Below the pieces are notes generated by a model that worked only from the letters and a program-made list of their open reading frames with translations, was not told the DNA's origin and did not search any database. The translations under genes and the position numbers were made by a program. 64,000 nucleotides of DNA from Terriglobales bacterium. GTDB taxonomy: Bacteria; Acidobacteriota; Terriglobia; Bryobacterales; Bryobacteraceae. Below are positions 39,059 through 47,320 of this stretch, piece after piece (position 1 is the first letter of the stretch; every line of letters begins with the position of its first letter). Location: positions 62,001-126,000 of the forward strand of contig JAIXQP010000037.1 in the NCBI GenBank assembly GCA_027485675.1, read 5' to 3'.

Positions 39059-41424
39059 CGCCAATCCCCCTGCAAAACGAATCCGGCCCAATACACCGGA
39101 TGCGACCATCGCGGCTCGGCCCGCAGCCGCTGCTGCGCCGCGAAGAGGGCCGCAGCGGGCGACTTTTTTGTTTTAAACATTTCTGTGTAGAAATGTTCCA
39201 TCAGCCGCGCCGTCGCCTGGTCGTCCACGCTCCACAACGACGCCACCACCCGCCGCGCCCCCGCGTGCAAAAACCCGCGCGCCAACCCGATCACCCCCTC
39301 CCCACTAATCTCCGGCCCCGCCGCCGACCGGCACGAACTTAGCACCACCAGGTCCGCCCGAATGCTCTTCCCGTACAGCTCATAGAGCCGCATCGTCCGC
39401 TCCGGCAGCGCAATCCCCGAAAGCGCCGGCTCCCGGTCGTCCACGGTTGTATGGGTCGCCAAGTGCAGGATCCGCGACGACCGCAGCGCCGCGTCCACGT
39501 CCACCACCCGGTTCACCGGCGTCAGCGCCGCAATCGCCTCCGCCTCCCGCTCGGCGAAGCGCAGCGAAGGCAGCGCCACCACCGATACCTTCCGGTGCGG
39601 CGACGGCGGCCGCTGCCGCAACGCCGCCAGCACGCTCAACGACGGCGCCAGCGTCACCTCCCCCGGCGCGAGCAGTTGCCACGGCAACCGCGCCAGCGGC
39701 CCCTCCGGCGCCACCACCAGCCGCCGCGCCGCCACCGGCAGCAGCTTCTGCATCTCCGGCAGCATCGCCTTCCATGCCGCCTCCGCCGCCGCCAGCCGCG
39801 CCTGCCGCCCCGCGGCCGTCTCGTTCGCTACCAGCGTCACGCGTGCCGTCAACGCGGCCAGGAAGGCGTCAATCCGCGGCGCCAGCTCCCGCCGCCCCGG
39901 CAGCGGCACCGCCCGTACCCCGCCCGGGGTGATGACGAACGCCGCCCCCTCCTCCTCGCTCAGCCAGTACTGCACCAGTGTCGTCTCCGCGCTCGCCAGC
40001 GCCCGCAACGCCGCCGCCCCGCTCGGCTCGGCCGCCCACTCCTTCCGCAGCGCCGCCTGCGCCGTTCGCCACTCTCGCAGCAGCGCTTCGACCCTCTCCC
40101 GCGACCCCGGCAGCCGCTGCTCCTGCGCCGATAGCTCCTGCCGCAGTTGCCGCTCCCGGGCGTTGGCCGGCGTCTCCTGCTCATCGAGTTCGTCAAGCAG
40201 CAGCCGCGCCCGCGCCCGTTCGCTGATGGCGAGCGCCTCTTGGCTTCGTTTCGTGAAAAGCAGTTTCGAGATCTCGAAGTCGTAGATGCTCCGCTTGGTG
40301 GCAAAGTAGCTCGACCGCAGATCCGGGCTCAGCACCCGGCTCCGCGTCTCCTCGACAATGCTCCGCGCCCGGGCGATCGTCTGGAGCGATTGGCTTCGTT
40401 TCGTAAACTGCCATTCGATGGCCGCCAGCGTCGCCAGCGCCGAGGCCTCCCCGGCGCGGTCGCCCACCGCCCCGTACAGCTCCAGCGCCCGGTGGATCTC
40501 CGCTTCGCCCTCGGCCAGGGCGTTCCGCCGCAGATGCAACGCCGCCAGGCGGGAGTGGGTGGACGCCGCCCCGGCCCGGTCCTTGGCTTCGAGCTTGGCG
40601 GCCAGCGAGGCGCGGTAGAGGCTCTCGGCCTCCGCCATCCGGCCGGAGCGCAACAGCACGTCGGCCAGGTTCTGCTGCGGATAGGCCTTATCGACCGGCG
40701 TCGGCAGCATCGCGATGGCGCGCCGGAAATTCCCCTCCGCCTCTTTCGGCTCCACCAATCCCAGATTGTTCAGCGCGTAGGCTTCAAAGCGAGTCTCTTT
40801 CGCCTCCCGGAACAGCGCCAGCGCCTGCCGGTGCGCGGCGGCCGCCCGCACCGGGTCGCCCAGTGCCGCCAGGATCAGCCCGTCGTTGTTCAACGCATGC
40901 GCTTCGCCCACGATGTTCTTCAACTGCCGCCACTGCGCGGCCACGGACTCGTACACCTGATGCGCCGCCGCCAGGTCGCCCCAGGCCGCGTACACATTGG
41001 CTAAGCCCAGCATGGTGTACGCGATGCCGGGGCCGTCCTTGATCTCCCGGCGGATCGCCAGCGCCGTCTCCAGATGCGCCTTTGCCGCCGTGTTCTCGCC
41101 GAGCTCCGTCTCGGCGATCGCCCAGTTGTTGAGCACAATCGCCTGCTGAAATCGATCGCCCAACTGCTGATGCGAAGCGTAAGCTTTGGCGAACCACTCC
41201 ACCGCTGCCGCGGAGTTGTCCTGATTCTGGTAGTGCCGCGCGATGTTGTACTCGACCAGCGCCTGCTGCTTCCGGTCCTCGGCCTGCGGCAGGGCCGCGG
41301 TCAATAGCGCCAGCTTGGCGGCCGGCGTGGGGGCCTGCCGCACCTGTTCAAGCAGCAGCTTCGTGTCCAGAGCGCATAAGCACGGGACGATCACGAAGAG
41401 AGCGAGAAGACGCCGCGAACCCAT
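39055..41424 (-). CDS. Exported TPR-CHAT caspase-like protease
   Basis: The 789-residue protein has a signal-peptide-like start (MGSRRLLALFVIVPCLCA), then at least eight TPR-like helix pairs (EYNIARHYQNQDNSAAAVEW, NNWAIAETELGENTAAKAHL and so on, about 45-390), a coiled linker (about 400-490) and a C-terminal CHAT domain (about 500-789). The catalytic dyad is intact: His in HLATHTTVDD (about 653) and Cys in VLSSCRSAAG (about 697), with the closing GLARGFLHAGARRVVASLW. CHAT proteases cut partner proteins and are often switched by TPR-bound signals. Here the ECF sigma gene overlaps the stop by 4 bases. ATG 41424 is chosen because it opens the signal peptide; it is 22 bases after the nuclease stop. 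Confidence 0.85.
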   Translation of the reverse strand: MGSRRLLALFVIVPCLCALDTKLLLEQVRQAPTPAAKLALLTAALPQAEDRKQQALVEYNIARHYQNQDNSAAAVEWFAKAYASHQQLGDRFQQAIVLNNWAIAETELGENTAAKAHLETALAIRREIKDGPGIAYTMLGLANVYAAWGDLAAAHQVYESVAAQWRQLKNIVGEAHALNNDGLILAALGDPVRAAAAHRQALALFREAKETRFEAYALNNLGLVEPKEAEGNFRRAIAMLPTPVDKAYPQQNLADVLLRSGRMAEAESLYRASLAAKLEAKDRAGAASTHSRLAALHLRRNALAEGEAEIHRALELYGAVGDRAGEASALATLAAIEWQFTKRSQSLQTIARARSIVEETRSRVLSPDLRSSYFATKRSIYDFEISKLLFTKRSQEALAISERARARLLLDELDEQETPANARERQLRQELSAQEQRLPGSRERVEALLREWRTAQAALRKEWAAEPSGAAALRALASAETTLVQYWLSEEEGAAFVITPGGVRAVPLPGRRELAPRIDAFLAALTARVTLVANETAAGRQARLAAAEAAWKAMLPEMQKLLPVAARRLVVAPEGPLARLPWQLLAPGEVTLAPSLSVLAALRQRPPSPHRKVSVVALPSLRFAEREAEAIAALTPVNRVVDVDAALRSSRILHLATHTTVDDREPALSGIALPERTMRLYELYGKSIRADLVVLSSCRSAAGPEISGEGVIGLARGFLHAGARRVVASLWSVDDQATARLMEHFYTEMFKTKKSPAAALFAAQQRLRAEPRWSHPVYWAGFVLQGDWR

Positions 41425-41446
41425 GCACTGCTTAGTGTAGTCGAAC

Positions 41447-43963
41447 CTACGGCACAATTACGGTAAATAAGTCGGCTTGCGTCGTGCGGTTGCCCACCGA
41501 GATCTCAATCCGCTGACGCCCCGGCGTGCAGACCGCCGGAACCACCAGATCAATCGCCAGGAAGTTGTTCACCGGAGCCGCCCGGCGCACCTCGGTGGGC
41601 ACCCCGCAGAGCCGCGCCGAAATCGGCGCCGTGCTGTTCCCGTTCAACAATACGTCCCGAATCGTCCCGGCCCGGAACAGATAGATCGTCTCGTCGGGCC
41701 TCTGCCCGCCCAGGGGCAGCGCCGGAGTCACCGGACCCGTCGGCATCTCGACGGAATGCACAAGTGCACCATTTGACTCGACGGCCACCGTCACCGAACC
41801 CTCGGGCAGCGTCGGCGGCGTCAAGACGACAATCTGGTCCCGACCGCTGAAGATCGGCTCCACGCGGACCTCGCCAAACCGGACCCGCGAGCCCGGCGCA
41901 AACTCCCGGCGGCCGAAGATGCTGATCACCGTCGAAGGCGCCAGCGCACCCGCTTGGAAACTCGCGCTATTCACAATCCCCGCGGCCGTAAACGGCACCT
42001 CCCGCGCCAGCAGATACGCCACCACGCCGTCATGATCGGACAACCGCGCCGCTGCCGGAAAGTCTGCGTTGCCCCGCGCAAAGTGCACCCGGCTCAACAG
42101 CCGCGGCTGGTTCAGCAGAATGTGGTCCAGCGTCTGCGTCTGGCCCTCGAAAACATACGAGTAGTTCTCCGCGGCCGGCAGCGTATTCGTCAGGTTGGTG
42201 AACCCCCGGAAGTTGATCTCGCTGGCAAACGAGTTCCAATCCCCCGCCACTACCACCGGCAGATTCGCCGGCAGCAGACTCAACTCCTCGGCGACCGAAG
42301 CAAACTGCGCCGCCCGCTTGGCCCGTACCCGCGGATCTTCGAGATTCAGCCGCGAGCGCATATGCACCCCCATCACCGCGATCGGTTGGCCGGCGATACT
42401 CCCGCGCAGCAGGATCGGCGGCCGGTCGTGCGTCAACTCGCCCGGGGCATACTCGCTATCCCTGGCCAACTGCGCCACCGCGTCCACCGACACCCGCGAG
42501 GCGCGCGCCAGGAACCCGGACGTGATCCCGCTCGGATCATTTGACGGCGCCGTGAAGGCCATATAGTCGGAGCCAATCGCATCCGCCGCGCGTTCGAGCG
42601 TCGAGAGATTGTCCACCTCCTGCACGACGATCACATCGGGCAGCCCCAGTTGCCGTTGGACATACTGGCGCAGCCGCGGCAAACGCCCGGCGAGCGCGGG
42701 TTCGTCAAAGAGCCGGAACAGGTTCAGCGTCGCCACGGTGAACTCATACTCCGCGCGCGCCGGGGCGGGCGGAGCCTCCGGAATCAAAATCGCCTCGGTG
42801 ATCGGATTCGCGTAGATCGTATAAGCGCGCGAGCCGAAATCGAGCGGCCCCGTAACGCGCGCGAGCGATGTCCCCGCCGAAACCGGCGCGTCCGTAATCA
42901 GCCGCAGCAGATTTTGCCAGCGCGACTCATCGGAGCGCCGGAACGGCCGCGGCGCGTCCAGCGTCGCCCACGCGACGGATCCGCTCAATGGCGCGACGAT
43001 GTTCAATCCCGCCTGCACCAGCATGCCCTCGTACCGCTCCAGGTCTTCATCCGGCCGCAGCGCTGCCGGCGCCGGCAGCGTCTGCCCCTGGGCCCGCAGC
43101 GTCACGGTGGGGTTGATAAGTTCGGTCAGCGGCGGGCTCTGCGGATCTCCGGCGGGCCGGAACTCGACGATGTCGCCCTCCACTTCGACCAGGGCGCCCA
43201 CTACGGCCGCCGCCGGCGGCGTGGTCTGCGTGAACACCAAAATCCCGGACGAAGCGCGCGGATCCGTCTGCGCGGCCTGCAGGTAGAAACCGTTCGTCCG
43301 CCGGAACGTCACGATGCCGCTCGTGATCACTCGCCGGTTAACGAACGGGCTCTCGGCCCCCGGCCCTTGAATCTCCGAGATCGTCAGCCGCAGCGTCTCC
43401 GGCGGCGCGGCGCAGTTGACGAACGGCGTCGCCCGATTGCGCGGGGCGGGAGCCGCCACCACGAAATCGACGCTGTTGTTGTCCGTATCCTGGCAGCCGG
43501 CTCTCGCTCGCACCGCGGCCGATGTGTTTGTCAAATCCCGCGCGGGCGCCGTTTCGAACTCGTTGGCCGCGGCCCCATAGCCGATGCGGTCCACCACCTC
43601 TCCGGCCGCGTTCCGGAGCACCACCTTGCCCGCCGTGCCGGACATCGGGATGGCCCCGGTGACGTCGGGCGCCGGCAGGTTCTGTGTGCCCCCGGCCCCG
43701 GCCGCCTGCTGGATGAGGTAGTATTGCCCGGCCTCAATCGTCCCCGTCAACGGCGTCGATTGGAACGTCGTCCCGGTGGCGCTCGCGTACTGCACGGTCC
43801 AACCGTCGAGCGCCTGCGTCTGCGTCCCGCGGTTGAATAGCTCTATGAAATCCTGGCGGAAGGTGGCGCCGGTGTTGCCTCCTCCTCCGTAGATCTGGCT
43901 CAAAACTACCTGCGCCGGCAGGGCGCTCGTCAGGGTGAGGAGGAGAAGGAAACGAAGGATCAT
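41447..43963 (-). CDS. Secreted lamin-tail/endonuclease-exonuclease-phosphatase nuclease with Solibacter-type C-terminal domain
   Basis: The 838-residue protein has a signal peptide (MILRFLLLLTLTSALPAQ), a lamin-tail domain (about 20-135, VVLSQIYGGGGNTGATFRQD and IELFNRG), an OB-like region (about 185-380) and an EEP nuclease domain (about 405-650). The EEP residues are visible: ATLNLFR, IVVQEVDN (Glu), VVAGDWNSF (GDxN) and LSDHDGVVAYL (SDH). This is the ExeM/extracellular nuclease layout. The last 180 residues (GIVNSASFQAGALAPSTVIS) match the TIGR03437-type beta-sandwich of Solibacter. It probably degrades extracellular DNA or nucleotides. It starts 3 bases after the aldo/keto reductase stop. 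Confidence 0.83.
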   Translation of the reverse strand: MILRFLLLLTLTSALPAQVVLSQIYGGGGNTGATFRQDFIELFNRGTQTQALDGWTVQYASATGTTFQSTPLTGTIEAGQYYLIQQAAGAGGTQNLPAPDVTGAIPMSGTAGKVVLRNAAGEVVDRIGYGAAANEFETAPARDLTNTSAAVRARAGCQDTDNNSVDFVVAAPAPRNRATPFVNCAAPPETLRLTISEIQGPGAESPFVNRRVITSGIVTFRRTNGFYLQAAQTDPRASSGILVFTQTTPPAAAVVGALVEVEGDIVEFRPAGDPQSPPLTELINPTVTLRAQGQTLPAPAALRPDEDLERYEGMLVQAGLNIVAPLSGSVAWATLDAPRPFRRSDESRWQNLLRLITDAPVSAGTSLARVTGPLDFGSRAYTIYANPITEAILIPEAPPAPARAEYEFTVATLNLFRLFDEPALAGRLPRLRQYVQRQLGLPDVIVVQEVDNLSTLERAADAIGSDYMAFTAPSNDPSGITSGFLARASRVSVDAVAQLARDSEYAPGELTHDRPPILLRGSIAGQPIAVMGVHMRSRLNLEDPRVRAKRAAQFASVAEELSLLPANLPVVVAGDWNSFASEINFRGFTNLTNTLPAAENYSYVFEGQTQTLDHILLNQPRLLSRVHFARGNADFPAAARLSDHDGVVAYLLAREVPFTAAGIVNSASFQAGALAPSTVISIFGRREFAPGSRVRFGEVRVEPIFSGRDQIVVLTPPTLPEGSVTVAVESNGALVHSVEMPTGPVTPALPLGGQRPDETIYLFRAGTIRDVLLNGNSTAPISARLCGVPTEVRRAAPVNNFLAIDLVVPAVCTPGRQRIEISVGNRTTQADLFTVIVP

Positions 43964-43966
43964 AGC

Positions 43967-44890
43967 TTACCGGTTGTACTGGGGAGTAATGCCGCGCAGG
44001 TTAGCCCACACGCGGTTGATGGCGTCGAGCGTCTCCGGGCTCAGCGGGCCCTCATTGGCGGCGGCGACGTTGGCATCGAGTTGGCTCTGCTTACTCGCCC
44101 CCAGGATGATGCCCGTAATCGGCGTATGGTGCAACAGCCAGCCGAGGCTCAAGCTGATCATGCTGCGCCCGGCCGCGGCCGCAATCTGTTTGAGCTCCTC
44201 GACGGCGGCGAACTGCGCCGGATGCCAGTACCGGTCGAGGTACATCTGGTTGCCGTCAAAGCGCGTGCCGGGCAGGGGAGCGGTAGCCGCCTGCTTGCCT
44301 GTCAGCAGCCCTCCGGCCAGCGGGTTGTAGATATACGTCTCGACGCCGTAGCGGGCGCACATCGGCAGATACTCCGGCTCAATCCCGCGCGCCAGCAGGT
44401 TGTACATCGGCTGTGAGATCTTCATCGGATGGCGGCACAGCGTCTGCATCTCCGTCACCTGCCAGGCGGCGTAGTTCGAACAGGCGAGCTGCCGCACCTT
44501 GCCCGCGTCCACCAACCGCGCCACCGCTTCGAGCGTCTCCTCAATCGGGGTCGCCGGGTCCGGCATGTGCAGGTAGTAGACGTCGACGTAGTCCGTCTCG
44601 AGACGCCGGAGCGAGGCGTCGATCTGCTTGTTGATCGCGGCCGCCGAAAGGCCGATATCCTCTGGCCCCTCGCCCATCTTGCCCCGGACCTTCGTGGCCA
44701 GGCGAATCTTGTCGCGGCGTCCTTTGAGCGCCTTGGCGACGATCTCTTCGCTGCGCCCCATGTTGTAGACGTTGGCGGTATCGAGAAACGTGATGCCGTA
44801 GTCGAGGGCGGCGTCAATCAAACGGAGGGAATCGGCTTCGTCGAGCTGCGAGCCGAAGGTCATGGTGCCGAGCACGAGACGGGAGTTCAT
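43967..44890 (-). CDS. Aldo/keto reductase
   Basis: The 307-residue TIM-barrel protein matches the AKR family. The catalytic Asp and Tyr are in FLDTANVYNMG, Lys in IRLATKVRG, and the His/active-site strand in YYLHMPDPATPIEET; NADPH-binding residues fall in LGASKQSQLDANV. It reduces aldehydes or ketones with NADPH; the substrate is unknown. The ATG overlaps the upstream hydrolase stop by 4 bases and the nuclease gene begins 3 bases after its stop, so it belongs to the long minus-strand run. Confidence 0.88.
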   Translation of the reverse strand: MNSRLVLGTMTFGSQLDEADSLRLIDAALDYGITFLDTANVYNMGRSEEIVAKALKGRRDKIRLATKVRGKMGEGPEDIGLSAAAINKQIDASLRRLETDYVDVYYLHMPDPATPIEETLEAVARLVDAGKVRQLACSNYAAWQVTEMQTLCRHPMKISQPMYNLLARGIEPEYLPMCARYGVETYIYNPLAGGLLTGKQAATAPLPGTRFDGNQMYLDRYWHPAQFAAVEELKQIAAAAGRSMISLSLGWLLHHTPITGIILGASKQSQLDANVAAANEGPLSPETLDAINRVWANLRGITPQYNR

Positions 44891-45465
44891 GGGTTGAGTA
44901 CCTTCAAAACCTGTTGGGCCAGGGCTTCATAGCCGGCCGGGGTGTAGTGGACATTCGCGGGCAATTGGCCGGAGTGGTCGGCCGCAAACAGATTATTCAC
45001 GCGGATCTTCGCCGCCTTCATGACGCGAGTCGCCACGGCGTTGTAGCGCGGGACATCGGCCGGATCGCGCGGCGGGTTCACCTTGCCGGGCGGCACCGGC
45101 GTCGTCGAGGCCCAAATCAGTTTGGCCTTGGTTTGTTTTAAACGCTTCACGATTGATTTGAGATTGTGTTCGTACTGCTCGAGTGGAATCTGCCGCTGCC
45201 CGCCTTCCATGATTTTCAGATCATGCAGCCCGAAGTTGAAGTGGATCACGTCCCACTTCCCGTCGCCGAGCCACTGCTCCAGCTTGGCGGCGCCGTTGCC
45301 GGTGTGCGCGGCGTTCCCTTCGTTATGGATGACGGTCGCTTTGCCCGAAAGCGCCTTGGCGACGAATGGCGTGTAGCCGATGGAGATCGAGTCGCCAATG
45401 ATGAGGATCCTGGGGCCTTGGGCCCAAAGGGGCAGCGCGAGCGCGAGCAGCAGAAGAGTACGCAT
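44887..45465 (-). CDS. SGNH/GDSL-type secreted hydrolase
   Basis: The 192-residue protein has a signal peptide (MRTLLLLALALPLWAQ) and an SGNH fold with the block-I GDS serine motif in ILIIGDSISIGY, an Asn block (NFGLHDLK) and a late D-x2-H block (DVPRYNAVATRV, then VHYTPAGYE). It is probably an esterase or acyl hydrolase acting on sugar or lipid esters. ATG 45465 is chosen because it opens the signal peptide; the longer frame to 45540 runs through the terminator at 45485-45512. A TATCAT box (45480 to 45475) ends 9 bases before the ATG. The next gene overlaps the stop by 4 bases. Confidence 0.82.
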   Translation of the reverse strand: MRTLLLLALALPLWAQGPRILIIGDSISIGYTPFVAKALSGKATVIHNEGNAAHTGNGAAKLEQWLGDGKWDVIHFNFGLHDLKIMEGGQRQIPLEQYEHNLKSIVKRLKQTKAKLIWASTTPVPPGKVNPPRDPADVPRYNAVATRVMKAAKIRVNNLFAADHSGQLPANVHYTPAGYEALAQQVLKVLNP

Positions 45466-45474
45466 AAGTACTCG

Positions 45475-45480
45475 ATGATA
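45475..45480 (-). promoter_or_regulatory. -10 box (TATCAT) heading the 18 kb minus-strand gene run
   Basis: TATCAT lies 9 bases before ATG 45465 and just downstream of the terminator of the preceding operon. It is the first promoter-like element after a strong stop of transcription, so it is a likely start for the run to 27516. No -35 is convincing because the T-tract occupies the site. Confidence 0.45.
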
Positions 45481-45484
45481 AATG

Positions 45485-45512
45485 AAAAAAGCCCGCGGCC
45501 GGGGCCGCGGGC
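45485..45512 (-). terminator. Intrinsic terminator of the receptor operon
   Basis: Minus-strand RNA would form GCCCGCGGCC-CC-GGCCGCGGGC (45512 to 45491), a perfect 10-base stem, followed directly by TTTTTT (45490 to 45485). It lies 28 bases past the stop of the beta-helix gene. Confidence 0.9.
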
Positions 45513-45540
45513 GGAGAGTATGGCTATCGTGCAGCCGCAA

Positions 45541-47295
45541 TTACGGCTGCAGATCCTGTTCCTGAGCGAAGCTGGCCCATTCTTCCGTCCAGTCGTGATC
45601 GCCGAAGCCGCCGATCCAGGTGGCCCACTGGTCAAAGAAGCCGTCATCCGGCGGCTGGATCCAGTTGGCGCGGAAGACGGGCGAACCGGTGAGCGGACGG
45701 AAGTCCGGGTCGGAGCGCTCGAGCGGCCGGCGGAGCAGGGAGTCCGCAATCAGCAGCTGGGCCGCGGGGTTGGTCAGCAGGGCGCGGAAGTCCGCCACGA
45801 CCTGTCCTTCGGGGGTGGCCGGAGCCGGCGGCGTCGTGTTGAAGCCGTTGTTCCACGACAGAACGCCGTTCACGCTGAAGTCGCCGCTCGCGATGTTGGG
45901 CTGGATGCTGTCGGCGATGTTAGCGCCGCCGAAGGTCCGGGTGATCCAGTTGTAGCAGAGCATGTTGTTGTAGGAGCCACCCGCGCCGCGCCGGAAGTAC
46001 AGGCAGGGCGAATCCGCTTCGTCAAAGCCACGCGCACCGCCGCCGACGAAGGTGACGTTAAACATTGTCGGCTTGCCGAGCGGGCGAGCCGCGAAGTTCC
46101 GCTCGTAGTTGTCCATCTCGATACCGCGGTTCGACAGGTCGTCGTTGGCCACCATCACGCCGTGCTGCAAGCGGCCGCTCCAGCCGACCTGGCCGTCGAG
46201 GAAGTCGTCGGCGGTATAGGTGCCCACGAGGTACTTAGCGTCATTGGTGCCGCCGAACCATTCAAAGGCATCGTCGAGGCCGTAGTGAGCCTGCAGGAAC
46301 TCGCCCTTGGTGCCCTTGCCACAGCCGCCCCACGTGATGGAGTTGGTCTCTTCGTTGGGCCGGAGCAGCGCGCCGGCAAACTCAACGCGAACATACTTCA
46401 GGCTGCCGCAGCTGTGGTCGGCGTTCGTGCCGCCGTAGCGGGTTTCCGGCAGTTCCGGCAGACCTTCAATGGTCAGGAAGCCGGCGGGATCGTTGATCGG
46501 CGCCTGGCCGAGCATCACGAGACCACCCCAGTCGCCGCGCTGCCGGCGGCCGATGGGCTGCGAGGAGGTCATGATGATGGGACGCGAACGGGTGCCTTCG
46601 GCGATCAGCTTGCCATTGTTGGCCACCAGCAGCACCGAGGGCGGCTGCGAACCAGGCTGGCCGATGATGACGGTGCCGGGCTCGATGGTCAGGGTCGCGT
46701 TGTTCCGCACGGTGACGATGCCGCGAATGCTGTACGCATTGTCGGCGGTGAGGGTGCGGTTTTCGGTGATGTTGGCCGGCAGGTCGATCGTCGCGCGAAC
46801 GACGCTGAACTTGAAGTAGGCGGTCTTCACCGGGCGGGTGCCGGTGTAGTCGCGCAGCTGCACGACGAGCGTGTGCATGCCGAACTCTTCAGGGACCGTT
46901 ACACTGGCCACGGTAGCCTTGGTCGCTTCGGGAATCCGCACGATGCGGAAGCCCTGAGCCGGGGTGTTGCCGAAGAAGTCGGTCGGGGTGTTGTTGTTGC
47001 CCGGCAGGTAGAACTTCGCGCCGGTCTGGTTGTTCTGCCGATAGGCGACGATCGTGTAAGGATACAGATCGTTGTTGGGCTTCGCCGTCCAGCGAACGGT
47101 AAGCTGTTCGCCGGGCCGGTAGACCTGCTTGTCTGCCCAAACCCACATGGCGGCGGTCGAAGAGATGCTGGTGAATCCACTGATTTCGCGCTCGGCCTGG
47201 CTGGCGCTGACAGTCCGGAAAGTCGGACCGTCGGCGGCGACAAGGCCGGTGCTGAGCAAGCCCAGCGCCGCGGTGGCGAGAGTAATCTTTCGCAT
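45541..47295 (-). CDS. Secreted beta-helix protein partner of TonB receptor
   Basis: The 584-residue protein has a signal peptide (MRKITLATAALGLLSTGLVA), an Ig-like part (about 45-165, AMWVWADKQVYRPGEQLTV) and a right-handed parallel beta-helix (about 175-500). The hallmark phrases GLDDAFEWFGGTNDAKYLVG and GWSGRLQHG of an uncharacterised secreted beta-helix family are present, as are four or more Cys in loops (HSCGSLKYV, WGGCGKG, PCLYF). Members are commonly next to TonB-dependent receptors, as here: the receptor stops 25 bases upstream, with AAGGAA in the gap. It may present ligand to the receptor or be its ligand-processing partner; function is unproven. A strong terminator follows. Confidence 0.75.
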   Translation of the reverse strand: MRKITLATAALGLLSTGLVAADGPTFRTVSASQAEREISGFTSISSTAAMWVWADKQVYRPGEQLTVRWTAKPNNDLYPYTIVAYRQNNQTGAKFYLPGNNNTPTDFFGNTPAQGFRIVRIPEATKATVASVTVPEEFGMHTLVVQLRDYTGTRPVKTAYFKFSVVRATIDLPANITENRTLTADNAYSIRGIVTVRNNATLTIEPGTVIIGQPGSQPPSVLLVANNGKLIAEGTRSRPIIMTSSQPIGRRQRGDWGGLVMLGQAPINDPAGFLTIEGLPELPETRYGGTNADHSCGSLKYVRVEFAGALLRPNEETNSITWGGCGKGTKGEFLQAHYGLDDAFEWFGGTNDAKYLVGTYTADDFLDGQVGWSGRLQHGVMVANDDLSNRGIEMDNYERNFAARPLGKPTMFNVTFVGGGARGFDEADSPCLYFRRGAGGSYNNMLCYNWITRTFGGANIADSIQPNIASGDFSVNGVLSWNNGFNTTPPAPATPEGQVVADFRALLTNPAAQLLIADSLLRRPLERSDPDFRPLTGSPVFRANWIQPPDDGFFDQWATWIGGFGDHDWTEEWASFAQEQDLQP

Positions 47296-47320
47296 GGCTC
47301 GGTGTTATTCCTTTTTGGAG

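Noticed and set aside
39055-41424. CHAT protease as part of a type III-E CRISPR (Craspase-like) system
   Set aside because: No CRISPR array, gRAMP or other cas gene is present, and this CHAT protein has a signal peptide.
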